Positions 34,542 to 42,886 of a stretch of DNA of 64,000 nt are shown here, in pieces. Origin of the DNA: Halorubrum sp. F4 (GTDB taxonomy: Archaea; Halobacteriota; Halobacteria; Halobacteriales; Haloferacaceae); contig NZ_JAPDFS010000001.1 of assembly GCF_027257195.1 (NCBI RefSeq), forward strand, positions 827,099-891,098, read 5' to 3'. The position numbers and the translations under genes were made by a program. Below the pieces are notes generated by a model. The model was given only the letters and a program-made list of their open reading frames with translations. It did not search any database and was not told the DNA's origin. Numbering within the stretch: position 1 is the stretch's first letter; each line of letters opens with the position of its first letter.

Positions 34542-35408
34542 ATGCCGGCGGGGGCCGACCGACGACGCGTGCAGAAGACGGTACTCATCACCGGGTGTTC
34601 CTCGGGCATCGGTCGTGCGACGGCACACGCGTTCAACGACGAAGGGTGGACCGTGTATGCCACCGCGCGGAACCCCGCGGACGTCGAGACGCTCGGCGAG
34701 GCGGGCTGCGAGCTGGCGACGCTCGACGTCACCGACGAGGACGACGTCGACCGCGTCGTCGACCGGATCCTCGACGAGGAGGGCGCGATCGACGCCCTGA
34801 TCAACAACGCCGGCTACGGTCAGTTCGGGCCGATCGAGGACGTCACGACCGACACGGTCCACGAGCAGTTCGACGTCAACGTGTACGGCCCCCATCGCCT
34901 GGTTCGGGCCGTGTTGCCGGCGATGCGCCGCGAGCGCGACGGGACGATCGTCAACGTCTCCTCGGTCGCGGGACGGGTGTCGTTCCCGGGCGGCGGCGTC
35001 TACGCCGGATCGAAGTTCGCGCTCGAGGCGATGTCGGACGCCCTCCGCAACGAGGTCCGCGAGTTCGGCGTCGACGTCGTCGTGATCGAGCCCGGTCCGG
35101 TCCGGACGGGCTTCTCCGACCGCGTCGCGCGCGAGAGCGACCCCGCGGAGAACGGCGGGATCGAGCGATCCGGCGCGTACGACGACTTCTACGCGCTGTT
35201 CGAGGACACGAAGCTGATCGGCGGAGACGGGCCGGGCGCCGTCGAGCCCGAGCTCGTCGCCGCGGAGATATTCGACGCCGCGAGCGCGACGAGACCCCCC
35301 GCCCGGGTCCAGCCCGGGACGCCGGCGCGCGTCGGCGTGCTCGCCCGGTTCCTCCCCGACGCGCTCCGTGACAAGGGGTTCGAGCTGCTCCGGAAGTTCA
35401 CCTCGTAG
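34542..35408 (+). CDS. Short-chain dehydrogenase/reductase
   Basis: 288 aa. Classical SDR motifs are TGCSSGIG (nucleotide loop, about 15-22), NNAGYG, the catalytic Ser in NVSSVAG, and YAGSK (Tyr and Lys) at about 163-167. An in-frame GTG at 34569 would remove the first nine residues and start just before the Rossmann fold, so the start is uncertain. The 17-beta-hydroxysteroid-dehydrogenase-like subgroup is suggested by the C-terminal extension. The 3' end overlaps the convergent 35398 gene by 11 nt. Confidence 0.9.
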   Translation: MPAGADRRRVQKTVLITGCSSGIGRATAHAFNDEGWTVYATARNPADVETLGEAGCELATLDVTDEDDVDRVVDRILDEEGAIDALINNAGYGQFGPIEDVTTDTVHEQFDVNVYGPHRLVRAVLPAMRRERDGTIVNVSSVAGRVSFPGGGVYAGSKFALEAMSDALRNEVREFGVDVVVIEPGPVRTGFSDRVARESDPAENGGIERSGAYDDFYALFEDTKLIGGDGPGAVEPELVAAEIFDAASATRPPARVQPGTPARVGVLARFLPDALRDKGFELLRKFTS

Positions 35409-35931
35409 GAGGGGATCGGTCGTCGAAATCGACCGCGAACCGGTTCTCCCCCTCGCGCCACGCCCAGCCGGGGAGCCGCGTCTGGAAGCCCGCGGCGAGC
35501 GCGGCGTCGAGGTCGTCCGCGCCCGCGGTTCCGGCACCCGCCTCGTCCAGGTCGGCGGTCGCGTCGCGGTCGACGTGGACGTCCGCGAAGTGGAACGTCG
35601 CCTGTGCGAGGAGCGAGAGCGGCTGGCCCCCGGCGATCGTCGCCGCGAGCTCCCGGCCGAGGACCTCGTCGACGACGAAGCCGGGGTAGTCGTCGGCGAC
35701 GTCGAGGTCGCGAAGGACGGCCGCGTAGCCGGCCACGTTGACGCCGACCTCCCCGTCCGCGAAGACGGCGTCGACCTCGCGCCGGTAGGTCCCCTCGTCG
35801 ACGCCGTCGACCTCGGTGCCGAACAGCTCTCCGAGCCGATCGCGGGTGTCGTTGAGGATCGGGACGACGACGGGAGCACGGTCGCGGATACGGGCGTGCT
35901 CGTCGCGGACGGTCTCCGGGGTGACGCGCAT
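35398..35931 (-). CDS. Haloarchaeal protein of unknown function
   Basis: 177 aa from ATG 35931; a longer reading to 36039 runs across the TATA region and lacks protein-like content. It is soluble, acidic and mixed alpha/beta, with segments VVVPILNDTRDRLGELFG and QPLSLLAQATFHFADVHVDRD. I do not recognise a domain. It is convergent with the SDR gene (11-nt overlap) and divergent from fttA. Codon use matches its neighbours, so it is likely a real gene. Confidence 0.7.
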   Translation of the reverse strand: MRVTPETVRDEHARIRDRAPVVVPILNDTRDRLGELFGTEVDGVDEGTYRREVDAVFADGEVGVNVAGYAAVLRDLDVADDYPGFVVDEVLGRELAATIAGGQPLSLLAQATFHFADVHVDRDATADLDEAGAGTAGADDLDAALAAGFQTRLPGWAWREGENRFAVDFDDRSPPTR

Positions 35932-35971
35932 GGGCGGACCACGGCGGCAAGCGGTATCGGTTTTGCGAAGT

Positions 35972-35980
35972 CTTTTATAA
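35972..35980. promoter_or_regulatory. Strong TATA box in the fttA upstream region
   Basis: CTTTTATAA is among the best TATA matches in the window. On the plus strand it gives a leader of about 210 nt before fttA ATG 36215. Being nearly symmetric, it could also serve the divergent 35931 gene (about 45 bp away). Confidence 0.55.
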
Positions 35981-36110
35981 CGAAGGGGGTCTACTTCGAG
36001 GCAAGCGGGTTTTCGCTGGCTGTTCCCGCAACGGTACATACGGACAGTACTTCCACTATGCCTACCCCGTCACGGTCCGTGCATTCGGCGACGCGTCGTG
36101 TATCGATACC

Positions 36111-36182
36111 GGTTCGACCCGGTTCGATCCGACCCGGTTCGACCCGGTCCGATCCGATCGGACCCGATCCGGCACGACCCGA
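36111..36182. repeat. Degenerate GGTTCGACCC-type repeat in the fttA leader
   Basis: About six loosely repeated 10- to 15-bp units (GGTTCGACCC, GGTTCGATCC, GGTCCGATCC) lie 33 bp before the fttA start. Similar but shorter repeats occur at 17085-17165. Confidence 0.65.
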
Positions 36183-36214
36183 CGGCGGCGGCGATCTACG
36201 GCCCGCGGTGAGCT

Positions 36215-38140
36215 ATGAGCCAAGTCGATAAGCAACTCGAGAATCTGAAGTCGACGATAGAACAGGAGGTCCCGAACGACGTGAGCGTCACGGACGTCAA
36301 ATACGAGGGACCGGAGCTAGTCGTGTACACCCGAGACCCCAAGCGGTTCGCGGGCGACGGAGACCTGATCCGGCGACTCGCCTCGAAGCTCCGAAAGCGT
36401 ATCACGGTCCGTCCGGACCCGTCGGTGTTGTCCCCCCCGAAACGGGCCGAAGGGGAGGTCAGAGACGTCATCCCCGAGGACGCGGGAGTGACGTCCCTCG
36501 ACTTCCACGAGGACACCGGAGAGGTGATGATCGAGGCCGAGAAACCCGGGATGGTGATCGGCCGGCGGGGCTCCACGCTTCGGGAGATCACCCAGGAGAT
36601 CGGCTGGACCCCGGAAGTCGTCCGGACGCCGCCGATCGAGTCCTCGACCGTCTCGAACGTCCGGAACTTCCTGAAGAACGAACGCGAGGAGCGTCGAGAC
36701 ATCCTCGAACGCGTCGGTCGACAGATCCACCGCGAGGAGATGGCGGACGACGAGTGGGTCCGGATCACGACGCTCGGCTGCTGTCGCGAGGTCGGCCGCG
36801 CCGCGTTCGTGCTCTCGACGCCCGAGACCCGGATCCTGATAGACTGTGGGGACAAACCCGGCGCGGAAGGCGAGGTCCCCTACCTCCAGGTTCCGGAGGC
36901 GCTCGGCGCGGGCGCGGCGACGATCGACGCGGTCGTGTTGACCCACGCCCACCTCGACCACTCCGCGCTCCTGCCGCTCCTCTTCAAGTACGGCTACGAC
37001 GGTCCGGTGTACACCACGGAGCCGACCCGCGACCTGATGGGATTGCTCCAGCTGGACTATCTCGACGTGGCGGCCAAGGAGGGTCGGACCCCGCCGTACG
37101 AGTCCGCGCAGGTCCGCGAGACGATCAAACACACGATCCCGCTGGAGTTCGGCGACGTGACGGACATCGCGCCCGACGTCAAGCTCACCTTCCACAACGC
37201 GGGTCACATCCTCGGCAGCGCGGTGACGCACTTCCACATCGGCGACGGCCTCTACAACGTCGCCTTCTCCGGGGACATCCACTACGAGGACACCCGCCTG
37301 TTCAACGGCGCGGTCAACGACTTCCCCCGGGTCGAGACGCTCGTGCTGGAGTCGACGTACGGCGGCCGCAACGACTACCAGACCGATCAGGCGGACTCCG
37401 AGGAGGCGCTCAAACGCGTCATCAACGAGACGTACGAGCAGGGCGGCAAGGTCGTCATCCCGGCGTTCGCGGTCGGCCGTTCCCAGGAGATCATGCTCGT
37501 CCTGGAGGAGGCGATGCGCGAGGGGGACATCCCCTCGATGCCGGTCCACCTCGACGGGATGATCTGGGAGGCGACCGCCATCCACACCACCTACCCCGAG
37601 TACCTCCGCGACGACCTCCGGAACCGGATCTTCCACGAGGACGAGAACCCGTTCCTCGCCGAGGAGTTCAACCACATCGACGGCGGCGAGGACGAGCGCC
37701 AGGACGTCGCGGACGGCGAGGAGTGTATCATCCTCTCGACGTCGGGGATGATCGAGGGCGGACCGATCATGTCGTGGCTCCGTCACATTGGCCCCGAACC
37801 GGACTCGAACCTCGTGTTCGTCGGCTACCAGGCACAGGGGACGCTGGGCCGTCGGATCCAGAACGGCTGGGACGAGATCCCGGTCTCCGACTGGGGCAAC
37901 GGCGGCCGCGGCGACACCCTCTCGCTCGAGATGGGCGTCGAGACCGTCGACGGGTTCTCGGGCCACGCCGACCGGCAGGGCCTGGAGAACTTCGTGAAGA
38001 CGATGAACCCCCGTCCCGAGAAGGTGCTCTGCGTCCACGGCGACGAACGCTCCGTCCAGGACCTCTCGTCGGCGCTGTATCACGACTACAACATGCGGAC
38101 GTTCGCGCCGAAGAACCTGGAGACGTTCCGGTTCAAGTAG
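36215..38140 (+). CDS. fttA: aCPSF1/FttA transcription termination ribonuclease
   Basis: 641 aa, the usual length. N-terminal KH-like domains (about 1-150, with GMVIGRRGSTL as the KH loop), then a metallo-beta-lactamase domain with HAHLDH at 244-249 and a beta-CASP domain with HxxxH and GFSGHAD motifs toward the C-terminus (about 580-590). The whole chain matches archaeal aCPSF1, now shown to terminate transcription by cutting nascent RNA (FttA). The 5' region carries a strong TATA box 240 bp away and a repeat, so an unusually long leader is possible. Confidence 0.95.
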   Translation: MSQVDKQLENLKSTIEQEVPNDVSVTDVKYEGPELVVYTRDPKRFAGDGDLIRRLASKLRKRITVRPDPSVLSPPKRAEGEVRDVIPEDAGVTSLDFHEDTGEVMIEAEKPGMVIGRRGSTLREITQEIGWTPEVVRTPPIESSTVSNVRNFLKNEREERRDILERVGRQIHREEMADDEWVRITTLGCCREVGRAAFVLSTPETRILIDCGDKPGAEGEVPYLQVPEALGAGAATIDAVVLTHAHLDHSALLPLLFKYGYDGPVYTTEPTRDLMGLLQLDYLDVAAKEGRTPPYESAQVRETIKHTIPLEFGDVTDIAPDVKLTFHNAGHILGSAVTHFHIGDGLYNVAFSGDIHYEDTRLFNGAVNDFPRVETLVLESTYGGRNDYQTDQADSEEALKRVINETYEQGGKVVIPAFAVGRSQEIMLVLEEAMREGDIPSMPVHLDGMIWEATAIHTTYPEYLRDDLRNRIFHEDENPFLAEEFNHIDGGEDERQDVADGEECIILSTSGMIEGGPIMSWLRHIGPEPDSNLVFVGYQAQGTLGRRIQNGWDEIPVSDWGNGGRGDTLSLEMGVETVDGFSGHADRQGLENFVKTMNPRPEKVLCVHGDERSVQDLSSALYHDYNMRTFAPKNLETFRFK

Positions 38141-38208
38141 GCGTCCGGACGTTCGGCGGCCCCAACCACGCCGTCGCGGCCGACGTTTCGAGCCCCACCG
38201 CGGCTGAT

Positions 38209-38215
38209 CCTTTAA
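38209..38215 (+). promoter_or_regulatory. TATA box of mgsA
   Basis: CTTTAAG about 28 bp before ATG 38240, typical leaderless spacing. Confidence 0.55.
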
Positions 38216-38239
38216 GCCTCGTCGCGGCGATACCGATCC

Positions 38240-38665
38240 ATGCGCATCGCGCTCATCGCTCACGACGAACTCAAAAACGAGATGGTGGCGTTCGCGGAGG
38301 CCCACGCGGAGGTCCTCGGCGAGTGCGAACTGGTGACGACCGGAACGACGGGGAAACGCATCGCCGAGGAGACCGGACTGGCGGTGAATCGGCAGGCCTC
38401 GGGGCCGCTCGGCGGCGACCTCCAGATCGGGGCGATGGTCGCGAACGGCGAGATAGACGGACTGATCTTCCTCCGTGACCCCCTCACCGCACAGCCGCAC
38501 GAGCCGGACATCTCCGCGCTGTTGCGCGTCTGTGACGTGAAGGACGTCCCGGTGGCCACCAACCTCGCATCGGCGGAGCTGCTCGTTCGAGGCCTGCTCG
38601 GCACGGAGGGGCCGATAGCCGAGGAACTCCTCGACGAGCGGTCGCCGCTCCGCGACGACGACTGA
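38240..38665 (+). CDS. mgsA: Methylglyoxal synthase
   Basis: 141 aa. Family motifs present: [13 protein letters not shown] (start of the fold), TTGTTGKRI (phosphate loop), [11 protein letters not shown] and [15 protein letters not shown] (active-site Asp and His). The enzyme turns dihydroxyacetone phosphate into methylglyoxal, a bypass that relieves phosphate limitation in glycolysis. The archaeal copy is a little shorter than the E. coli protein but no motif is lost. Single gene with its own TATA box. A two-module VOC protein that could act on methylglyoxal is encoded at 18204, but no link is shown. Confidence 0.93.
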   Translation: MRIALIAHDELKNEMVAFAEAHAEVLGECELVTTGTTGKRIAEETGLAVNRQASGPLGGDLQIGAMVANGEIDGLIFLRDPLTAQPHEPDISALLRVCDVKDVPVATNLASAELLVRGLLGTEGPIAEELLDERSPLRDDD

Positions 38666-38724
38666 TCTCAGCGTCGATAATCGGCTCGGCGGGGTTTATG
38701 TCCGGGTCGTCGTAGGCCGACCCG

Positions 38725-39288
38725 ATGGGGAGGGAGTCGGATCCGAGACCGGGAGACGATCGTGACGAGGAGCCAGCGGAAGGGACGGACGCCGCCGCGT
38801 CGGGTCGATCCCTGATCACCGCTTGCCTCTGTCTCCTCGTCGTGACCGCGGTCGTTCCCGGCGTCGTCACCGGGGGTCCCGCGGGATCGTCCGAAGGTAC
38901 CACGGAAGCGACAGGGGCCACGGACCGCGAGGTCGGACCGCTGACCGAGTGTTTCGCCGGCGAGGGATACCCGCTGGCGATCGGCGACCCACCGGCGACG
39001 ATCGACGCGCTGGTCCACGTCTCGGTGCTCACCGATCCCGCCGCCGGCGACGAGTTCGGCGTCGAACTCGCGGGGACGCTCGACGGCGAGGCGCTCGTCA
39101 CGCTCGCGGCGGGCGTCCGGCTGGACGCGCCCGGGCTCGTCGCCACCGGGATCGACCCCTTCGCGGCGTTCGACCTGTTGTACGCCTACGAGCTTCGGCT
39201 CCCGATGTTCGACGGCACGATCGGCGATACGACCTACGAGGAGGACCGGCCGCCGGTCGGATCTTCCGCCGATGCGGTTCCCTGCTGA
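38725..39288 (+). CDS. Signal-anchored haloarchaeal protein of unknown function
   Basis: 187 aa from ATG 38725; a TATA-like TTTATG (38695-38700) is about 28 bp upstream. A hydrophilic, acidic N-terminus (about 28 residues) precedes one hydrophobic helix at 29-52, then an extracytoplasmic domain with a single Cys at about 75 and a final Cys at the C-terminus. Short segments such as HVSVLTDP and DPFAAFDLLYAYELRLPMFDG are not known to me. It might be a secreted or membrane-tethered protein; the two cysteines could form a disulfide. Confidence 0.65.
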   Translation: MGRESDPRPGDDRDEEPAEGTDAAASGRSLITACLCLLVVTAVVPGVVTGGPAGSSEGTTEATGATDREVGPLTECFAGEGYPLAIGDPPATIDALVHVSVLTDPAAGDEFGVELAGTLDGEALVTLAAGVRLDAPGLVATGIDPFAAFDLLYAYELRLPMFDGTIGDTTYEEDRPPVGSSADAVPC

Positions 39289-39383
39289 CGACTGGCGGCT
39301 CGACCCCGAGCCGTCGGTGACCTTATCGATCCCGAGCCGGCAGTGACCTTATCCCCGTGGCTCCGGGAACGTGCGGACGAAGC

Positions 39384-39683
39384 ATGTCCGATGGAGAGCT
39401 GGAGGACTTCACGATCCTGCGCGAGTTGGACGAACCGATCTCCGAGGACGAACTGGACGCCGCGGGCGAGAAGTCGGGGGAGGTTCTCGAACGGCTCCGC
39501 GAGGAGGGCGTCGGCATCGAGTGGGTCGACTCCGAGGTCATGACCGACGAGGACGGCGACGTGACCGGAACGTTCTGTCACTATCGCGCCGAGGACGAGG
39601 AGGCGATCCGTGAACACGCCGACCGGGCCGGGCTCCCGGCGACGCGCATCGACCGACGCGGCGACCCGCTCGAGGGCGAGTGA
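39384..39683 (+). CDS. DUF4242 (SCO4226-type) nickel-binding-like protein
   Basis: 99 aa from ATG 39384. A ferredoxin-fold barrel of the DUF4242 type: RELDEPISEDELDAAGEKS, VGIEWVDSEV and CHYRAEDEEAIREHADRAGLP match the family, whose Streptomyces member binds nickel. The cysteine and His in the FCHY and EHAD segments are plausible metal contacts. Biological role unknown. Single gene, followed 51 nt later by a convergent gene. Confidence 0.82.
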   Translation: MSDGELEDFTILRELDEPISEDELDAAGEKSGEVLERLREEGVGIEWVDSEVMTDEDGDVTGTFCHYRAEDEEAIREHADRAGLPATRIDRRGDPLEGE

Positions 39684-39734
39684 GGACCCGGCGGTCGAGA
39701 CCTCCGGACCGGGATCGGGAGTTCCGCTCGCTCG

Positions 39735-40247
39735 TCACTCGGGACGTACCGCGCGAACGAGCGAGAGCAGTTCCCGTCGCGCGTCGTTCGCGTCCTCGTC
39801 GAGCCGGTACGCGCCGCCCGCGAGCAGGTACTGGCCGACCTCCCACACCGCGAGCAGGGCCTCGACCGGGACCCTCTCCCCGTCGAGCGTACAGCGACCG
39901 CGGAAGGTGGCGAGCGTCGCCTCGGTGGCGTCGGGATCGTCGACCGCGATCGTCCGCTCGCCGCGGGACTCTACCCCACCGATGTCGCGCTCCGTGAGCC
40001 GGTCGCGAAACCCCGCACGCGCTCGGTTCTCGACGAACCGTGTGAGCGCCGCGTTCGGCGGCGTTTCGGGCCGTATCCGGAGCCGGGTCGCGAAGAAGAA
40101 GGGGCGCGGATCCGGGCGGTCGGCCCGCTCGTATCGGACCGTGCTCGCGGTCACCGAGACGGGACCCGCGGCGAACGGACGGTCGGCCGTGTCGTCGACG
40201 TGCCGCCAGCCGTCGAGACGTTCGGCGGGGACGACCGGGGGTTCCAT
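39735..40247 (-). CDS. Haloarchaeal protein of unknown function
   Basis: 170 aa from ATG 40247 (the longer open frame overlaps tfs). It is a soluble, Arg- and Asp-rich protein with segments FFFATRLRIRPETPP and NRARAGFRDRLTERD and a C-terminal helix (YLLAGGAYRLDEDANDARRELLSLV). There are no TM helices and no recognisable domain. Codon use is like that of the neighbours. It lies downstream of tfs on the same strand (52-nt gap), so it may be co-transcribed with it. Confidence 0.65.
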   Translation of the reverse strand: MEPPVVPAERLDGWRHVDDTADRPFAAGPVSVTASTVRYERADRPDPRPFFFATRLRIRPETPPNAALTRFVENRARAGFRDRLTERDIGGVESRGERTIAVDDPDATEATLATFRGRCTLDGERVPVEALLAVWEVGQYLLAGGAYRLDEDANDARRELLSLVRAVRPE

Positions 40248-40299
40248 GCCGCTCCCTTCGACCGGAACGTAAGTAAACGACGGGGGTGGGTCGGGCCGG

Positions 40300-40629
40300 T
40301 CAGTGATCGTCCTCGCGCCACTTGTGCTCGCACTCGGTACAGACGAAGAATCGCGTCTCGGACTCGTCCGCGGAGCGGATCTGTTGCATGTACCAGTACG
40401 CGCGGTCGTTGCCGCACTCCGGACAGTAGGCGGTCGTCTCCGGGAGCCCCTTGTCCTCGGCGTCGCTGACGTCGATGATCTCGGACTCCTCCTGGGACTG
40501 CGTCGTCCAGGCGTCCTCCTCGTCCTCCTCCTCGGCGCGATCGGTCTCGTAGCCGCAGGCGTCACAGACCCAGTGGTCCTCGCCCTCGCCCGACTTCATC
40601 ATCGAGCCGCACTCGTCGCAGAACTTCAT
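40300..40629 (-). CDS. tfs: Transcription factor S (TFS)
   Basis: 109 aa. Two zinc ribbons: N-terminal cysteines C4, C7, C22, C25 and a C-terminal ribbon CPECG...CTECE, joined by an acidic linker. The C-terminal hairpin contains the RSADE acidic pair that enters the RNA polymerase channel to trigger cleavage of backtracked RNA, as in eukaryotic TFIIS. A TATA box read on this strand (TTTATG at 40653-40658) is about 27 bp before the ATG. Confidence 0.95.
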   Translation of the reverse strand: MKFCDECGSMMKSGEGEDHWVCDACGYETDRAEEEDEEDAWTTQSQEESEIIDVSDAEDKGLPETTAYCPECGNDRAYWYMQQIRSADESETRFFVCTECEHKWREDDH

Positions 40630-40727
40630 GCACGAACCAACGAGGGGTCACACATAAACGGCGGGATCCCGCGCCGGAGACCGGCCGGTCCGACGGGACG
40701 GTCCGGCGGGACGGTGGCCGTCGGATC

Positions 40728-41561
40728 TCACGCGACGTGGTCGGCGAGGGCGAAACGGACCCGCTCCTCCTCGCTCCCCTTCGTCTCGCGGCCGGTAACG
40801 ACGATCGTACCGATCTCGCCCGTGGATCCGACGTGCGTCCCCGCGCAGGCCGTGCGGTCGTAGGGGTCGGGAGTGGAGTCGGGATCGTCGCCGGCCGCGG
40901 GCGGATCGTCGCTCCCGCCGTCACTATCGGTCTCGCCGCCGATCTCGACGATCCGCAACTCGGTGATCGAGTCGGGGAGGAGGTCGATCCGGGTCCGGTC
41001 GGTGTCGAGGGTCGCCTCCGCGTCCGCGCGGTCCATCGTGTAGCTCGTGACCGGGCGGTCGTCGTCGACGAGCTCGTTGAGCCGCGTCTCGATCCGTGCG
41101 AGGTCGTCGTCGTCGAACCGGTCGTAGGCCGCGTCGAGGTGGGCGTGGTCGGCGTACAGCTGGTTTCCGGTCGTGCGGGCGTCGAACTCCTCGAGGAGCA
41201 GCGCCGACAGCAGGTGCTGTGCGGTGTGGTACCGCGCGTGTTCCCGACGTCGGTCCCAGTCGATCTCGCCGATCACGGCGGTTCCGGGTTCGGGGAGCGC
41301 GGTGGGAGTGGCATGGCCGCCGCGGTCGGCGTCGACGGGCGCGAGCGTGTGGTATACCGTGTCCGTCTTCTCGACGTCGACGACGCGCCAGTGGCGGTCG
41401 GGATCGTCCGCGACGCGGAGGACGCCGGTGTCGTGGGGCTGGCCGCCGCCGGTCGGGTAGAAGTGCGTGCCGTCGAGGACGACCCGCTCTTCGAGGGTCC
41501 GCTCGACGGTCGCCTCGAACCGCTGAACCGTGTCGTCGGCGAGGTAGCGTTGCTCGGTCAC
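40728..41561 (-). CDS. alaX: AlaX-type alanyl-tRNA editing protein
   Basis: 277 aa from GTG 41561; a TATA-like TTTAAT read on this strand (41585-41591) lies about 27 bp before it. The N-terminal barrel holds TPTGGGQPHDTG-like THFYPTGGGQP. The editing domain has the zinc motifs HTAQHLL (about 110-116) and CAGTHV (about 238-243), which clear Ser or Gly from mischarged tRNA-Ala. A low-complexity Asp/Ser/Pro insert separates the two zinc motifs. This is the stand-alone editing factor, separate from AlaRS. It is convergent with no gene and followed by the non-coding stretch. Confidence 0.92.
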   Translation of the reverse strand: MTEQRYLADDTVQRFEATVERTLEERVVLDGTHFYPTGGGQPHDTGVLRVADDPDRHWRVVDVEKTDTVYHTLAPVDADRGGHATPTALPEPGTAVIGEIDWDRRREHARYHTAQHLLSALLLEEFDARTTGNQLYADHAHLDAAYDRFDDDDLARIETRLNELVDDDRPVTSYTMDRADAEATLDTDRTRIDLLPDSITELRIVEIGGETDSDGGSDDPPAAGDDPDSTPDPYDRTACAGTHVGSTGEIGTIVVTGRETKGSEEERVRFALADHVA

Positions 41562-41832
41562 GTGACCCGGAAGGTGGTCGGCGATATTAAACTCCCGCGA
41601 GCGCGACGGACGTCGGAGTGACGACGCGTACGACGGCGGGAGCCATCGGATCGGACTCGATTGCCGTCGAGGATGTCGGCGTCGAGGAGGCCGCTAACGG
41701 TCCAGTCGATCGATCCCGCGAAGCAGGGAGCACGGTTGTAGAACACGCGTCCAAAGTCCCTTTGAGTCCCGCCCCGCACGGTACCACCCCCACACCACAC
41801 GGTACCGCACCTCACGCCTCCCCAGCCTCGGC

Positions 41833-41875
41833 GGCGGGCCGGCGCGGGACCGCACCACGCTCGCGCCGGCCCGCC
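41833..41875. repeat. Perfect 14-bp inverted repeat with 15-nt loop
   Basis: GGCGGGCCGGCGCG at 41833-41846 pairs with CGCGCCGGCCCGCC at 41862-41875. It is entirely G/C, so it would fold as RNA of either strand or extrude as a cruciform. Confidence 0.85.
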
Positions 41876-41889
41876 ACCTCCCTCGCGGG

Positions 41890-41917
41890 CTCCTCGCGCC
41901 CGACCGGGCGCTCGGAG
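41890..41917. repeat. Hairpin with GACC tetraloop
   Basis: CTCC-TC-GCGCCC, loop GACC, GGGCGC-TC-GGAG: a 6-bp inner stem, a 2x2 internal mismatch, then a 4-bp outer stem, 15 nt after the 14-bp inverted repeat. Confidence 0.75.
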
Positions 41918-42143
41918 GCGCGCCAGGGCACCGCGAGCCGGGGTACCGCGCGCCTCCGGCAGCCGTCGGCCGTGCGCGGCGTTGCCGCCGACCACGGACG
42001 GCGGGTCGGTCGTTCCGTCCCCCTCGCGGGCGTCGTACGCGTTCGTCGTGGCGGGGCAGGACCCGTTCTGCGCCCCTCGTCGTAACGACTAAGAACGGAA
42101 CGCCCCTCGGTTACGGCAATGAATCACGAGTTTTTCGCCCGAG

Positions 42144-42845
42144 GTGGTCCCCGTGGGCGTCGAGATTAAGGAGACGGAGGTGGACGAGGCGGACTTCGAG
42201 GAGATGAAGCGGTTCGTGCGGGACTACCTCGCGGCCAGCGTCGAGAGCGAGGAGGACGGCGGCCGGATGCGGTGGTACCCATGGCATTCGGCGGAGTACC
42301 GCTTCAACCACATCCTCAACGTGGTCGACCTCGCCGAGGAGATCGCCGAGGCGGAGGGCGCGGACGTCGACGTGGTCCGCGTGGCGGCGGTCTTCCACGA
42401 CGTGGCCAAACTGGAAGTCGACCAGGACGTCCACGCCGAGGCCGGCGCGCGCGTCGCCCGCGAGTACCTCCGGAGCCGCGGAAACTACCCCGAGTCGTTC
42501 ATCGAGGAGGTGTGCGGCGCGGTCGTCGACCACTCCTACACCGGCGACCTCGCGGACGTTCCCCTCGAGAGCCGGTGTCTGATCGAGGCCGACGTGCTCG
42601 ACAAGGTCGGGGCGAACGGCGCGGTGTTGATGCTGTTGCGGATGGGATACGAGTCCCGCACCCACATGGACGCCGCGAAGATGGTCGACCGGGTCCTCGA
42701 CCGCGGCCGCGACCACACCGACCGCGTCGTCTCCGACACCGCCGAGAGCATCGCCCACCAACGGATCAAACGGGTCCAGTGGATCCGCGAGTGGCTCGAG
42801 GAGGAGGTCAGCCGGATGAACGCCGAGGGCGTCGTCGAACCGTAA
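42144..42845 (+). CDS. HD-domain phosphohydrolase
   Basis: 233 aa from GTG 42144 (GTG 42153 is an alternative; no ATG fits). It is an HD metal-dependent phosphohydrolase: first His at 56 (FNHILNVVDLA), HD pair at 85-86 (VFHDVAKLE), a further His in VVDHSYTGD and a distal Asp in EADVLDKVGANG. Such enzymes cut nucleotides or cyclic dinucleotides; the substrate is not evident. It stands alone after the non-coding stretch. The coordination pattern resembles archaeal HD proteins of the YfbR/MesH-like size class, but I cannot assign a subfamily. Confidence 0.85.
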   Translation: MVPVGVEIKETEVDEADFEEMKRFVRDYLAASVESEEDGGRMRWYPWHSAEYRFNHILNVVDLAEEIAEAEGADVDVVRVAAVFHDVAKLEVDQDVHAEAGARVAREYLRSRGNYPESFIEEVCGAVVDHSYTGDLADVPLESRCLIEADVLDKVGANGAVLMLLRMGYESRTHMDAAKMVDRVLDRGRDHTDRVVSDTAESIAHQRIKRVQWIREWLEEEVSRMNAEGVVEP

Positions 42846-42886
42846 CGAGTCGGAGAACGGCTCCGTTTCCCCTCGGGTCCGGCCAG

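Larger units (their letters stand above)
41562..42143. other. 582-bp non-coding stretch with GC-rich hairpins
   Basis: No reading frame has protein-like content. After the alaX promoter (to about 41595) the stretch holds two copies of a CACGGTACC unit near 41779 and 41798, a perfect 14-bp inverted repeat (41833-41875), a second hairpin with a GACC tetraloop (41890-41917), and GC-rich self-complementary segments to about 42000. I saw no RNase P RNA or SRP RNA signature and no tRNA on either strand. It could be a structured RNA or a decayed repeat element. Confidence 0.5.

Noticed and set aside
36058-36231. Short ORF from ATG 36058 overlapping the start of fttA
   Set aside because: It consists mostly of the degenerate GGTTCGACCC repeat read as Arg/Pro/Ser; no family-like content.
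41593-42143. RNase P RNA or SRP RNA in the non-coding stretch
   Set aside because: Neither the conserved GAGGAAAGUC-type region nor the SRP GGAAGG..AGCAG region is seen on either strand.
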